From assembly GCA_016647705.1 (NCBI GenBank), contig CM028329.1:18735410-18799409 (forward strand): a DNA stretch of 64,000 nt, read 5' to 3'. The notes below the pieces were generated by a model, which saw only the letters and a program-made list of their open reading frames with translations, had not been told where the DNA came from and did no database searches. Shown here in pieces: positions 63,358-64,000 of this stretch. This DNA is from Eucommia ulmoides (Eukaryota > Streptophyta > Magnoliopsida > Garryales > Eucommiaceae). Made by a program: the position numbers and the translations under genes. Every line of letters starts with the position of its first letter. Position 1 is the first letter of the stretch.

Positions 63358-64000
63358 ATGTCTCGAGAAACAAACAAAGGCTCGTCCGATGAAGCACATG
63401 AAAGGATGGACATAATAGATGCAAAAGTTTTCTACAAGGCCTTGGAGCAAAAGTTTCAACAGTTGAACTTGTGGTTTGATGAAGTGCATGAGCGGCTTGA
63501 CAAAGTTGAGTCTAGCGCACAAAAGGGGCAGCCACCGAGAGCTCCTAATGTGCAACGAAGAGAGAGGAATCAGCCTCGGTTCGTATATGAAGATGATTAT
63601 GGGGATGACCTAGATGAAGACGATCGGGCCTCTAATGCCAGCTTGGGCAGATTTGGGAGTGGACATGGGAATAGAGGAGATAGACATGGGGAGCGGATTG
63701 ATAATAACTTGGGAAGTATCAAGGTGAAGATACCCTCATTCCAAGGGAAAAACGATCCTGAAGCATACTTGGAGTGGGAGAAGAAGGTGGAGTTTATCTT
63801 TGAGTGCCACAACTACTCCAAGGAGAAAAAGGTAAAACTCGTTGTGATTGAGTTTATTGACTATGCTATAATATGGTGGGATCAACTTGTGATAAACAGG
63901 AGAAAGAACCATGAGAGGCCTATCGTGACGTGGGCGGAAATGAAGGCCATCATGAGGAGGCGGTTTGTCCCTAGTCACAACTATAAGGACTTGTATCAGA
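63358..64000 (+). CDS. Gypsy-3 gag, partial at the window end
   Basis: From ATG 63,358 the frame is open for 214 codons to the end. It has a helical N-terminus ([20 protein letters not shown]), an acidic [14 protein letters not shown] segment, and the gag core [71 protein letters not shown]. This order is the standard plant Ty3/gypsy gag. The zinc knuckle and pol would follow beyond the window. No stop or frameshift is visible. The ATG was chosen because it follows the splice-like site and heads the conserved N-terminus. Confidence 0.92.
   Translation, partial: MSRETNKGSSDEAHERMDIIDAKVFYKALEQKFQQLNLWFDEVHERLDKVESSAQKGQPPRAPNVQRRERNQPRFVYEDDYGDDLDEDDRASNASLGRFGSGHGNRGDRHGERIDNNLGSIKVKIPSFQGKNDPEAYLEWEKKVEFIFECHNYSKEKKVKLVVIEFIDYAIIWWDQLVINRRKNHERPIVTWAEMKAIMRRRFVPSHNYKDLYQ

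Larger units (their letters stand above)
61810..64000 (+). mobile_element. Gypsy-3: left end of a Ty3/gypsy element, open at the window edge
   Basis: Layout: LTR 61,810-62,617, PBS TTTGGTAATCAGAGC (62,618-62,632), a leader with A-rich (AAAACAG)n sequence, and a gag frame open to base 64,000. Nothing in the visible part is broken, so this may be the youngest insertion in the window. It is inserted in the gag of Gypsy-4. Lineage is not decided; the gag resembles the type common in chromovirus elements. Confidence 0.85.

Overview
This is a 64-kb piece of a plant nuclear genome, most likely a eudicot. The signs are spliced plant-type gene relics, AT-rich intergenic DNA, Ty1/copia and Ty3/gypsy LTR retrotransposons with plant-type primer-binding sites, MITEs, a Pack-MULE and an endogenous plant pararetrovirus. 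I found no RNA gene, no CRISPR array and no clearly intact cellular gene. Nearly all of the window is relic genes and nested mobile DNA.

Left part (0-12 kb). An NIT4-type nitrilase pseudogene runs from 750 to 9311 with canonical splice sites. It has lost its catalytic cysteine codon, carries an in-frame TGA, is split inside an exon by a 2.7-kb solo LTR with a perfect AGTTT duplication, and has no visible last exon. A Harbinger-like element (TTA duplication) lies in intron 1. A small DUF1645-like relic follows at 11.1-11.6 kb.

12.2-19.9 kb is one nearly genome-length, circularly permuted copy of an endogenous caulimovirid. The order is coat protein, CCHC finger, movement protein, a first retropepsin-like domain, an ATGA junction, a second retropepsin domain, RT, RNase H, a transactivator-like ORF, an intergenic promoter region, and the start of ORF1. 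This resembles cavemo- and solendoviruses. It is broken by several stops and frameshifts. The two DTGA domains and the duplicated ORF1 N-terminus are its unusual points.

20.3-23.4 kb holds a Pack-MULE carrying a piece of an ICE1/SCREAM-type bHLH gene, a hAT MITE with a perfect 8-bp duplication, and a long-TIR MITE. 23.5-29.0 kb is a complete but decayed copia element on the minus strand (Copia-1, GTCTT duplication). 29.0-32.1 kb has no recognised gene.

32.1-38.7 kb is a pol-deleted gypsy element (Gypsy-1) with a copia element (Copia-2, TTATC duplication) inside its 5' LTR. 38.7-59.5 kb is a deep nest. A short long-TIR transposon was split by an old copia (Copia-4), which was itself split by a younger copia (Copia-3, AGAGT duplication) and two unclassified insertions. 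The same transposon was also hit by Gypsy-2 (52,105-59,333, CTTAC duplication).

Gypsy-2 is the most striking object. It has 0.52-kb LTRs, PBS and PPT but no pol. Its interior carries fragments resembling at least five host genes (a tandem CCCH zinc-finger protein, cytosolic malate dehydrogenase, UDP-glucuronate decarboxylase, a GH28 polygalacturonase and a glutamate receptor-like protein). These lie between direct repeats and three tandem arrays. 61.0-64.0 kb is an old gypsy gag (Gypsy-4) interrupted by the left end of a young-looking gypsy (Gypsy-3), whose gag is open to the window edge.

Family assignments rest on protein motifs recognised by eye. No database search was run.
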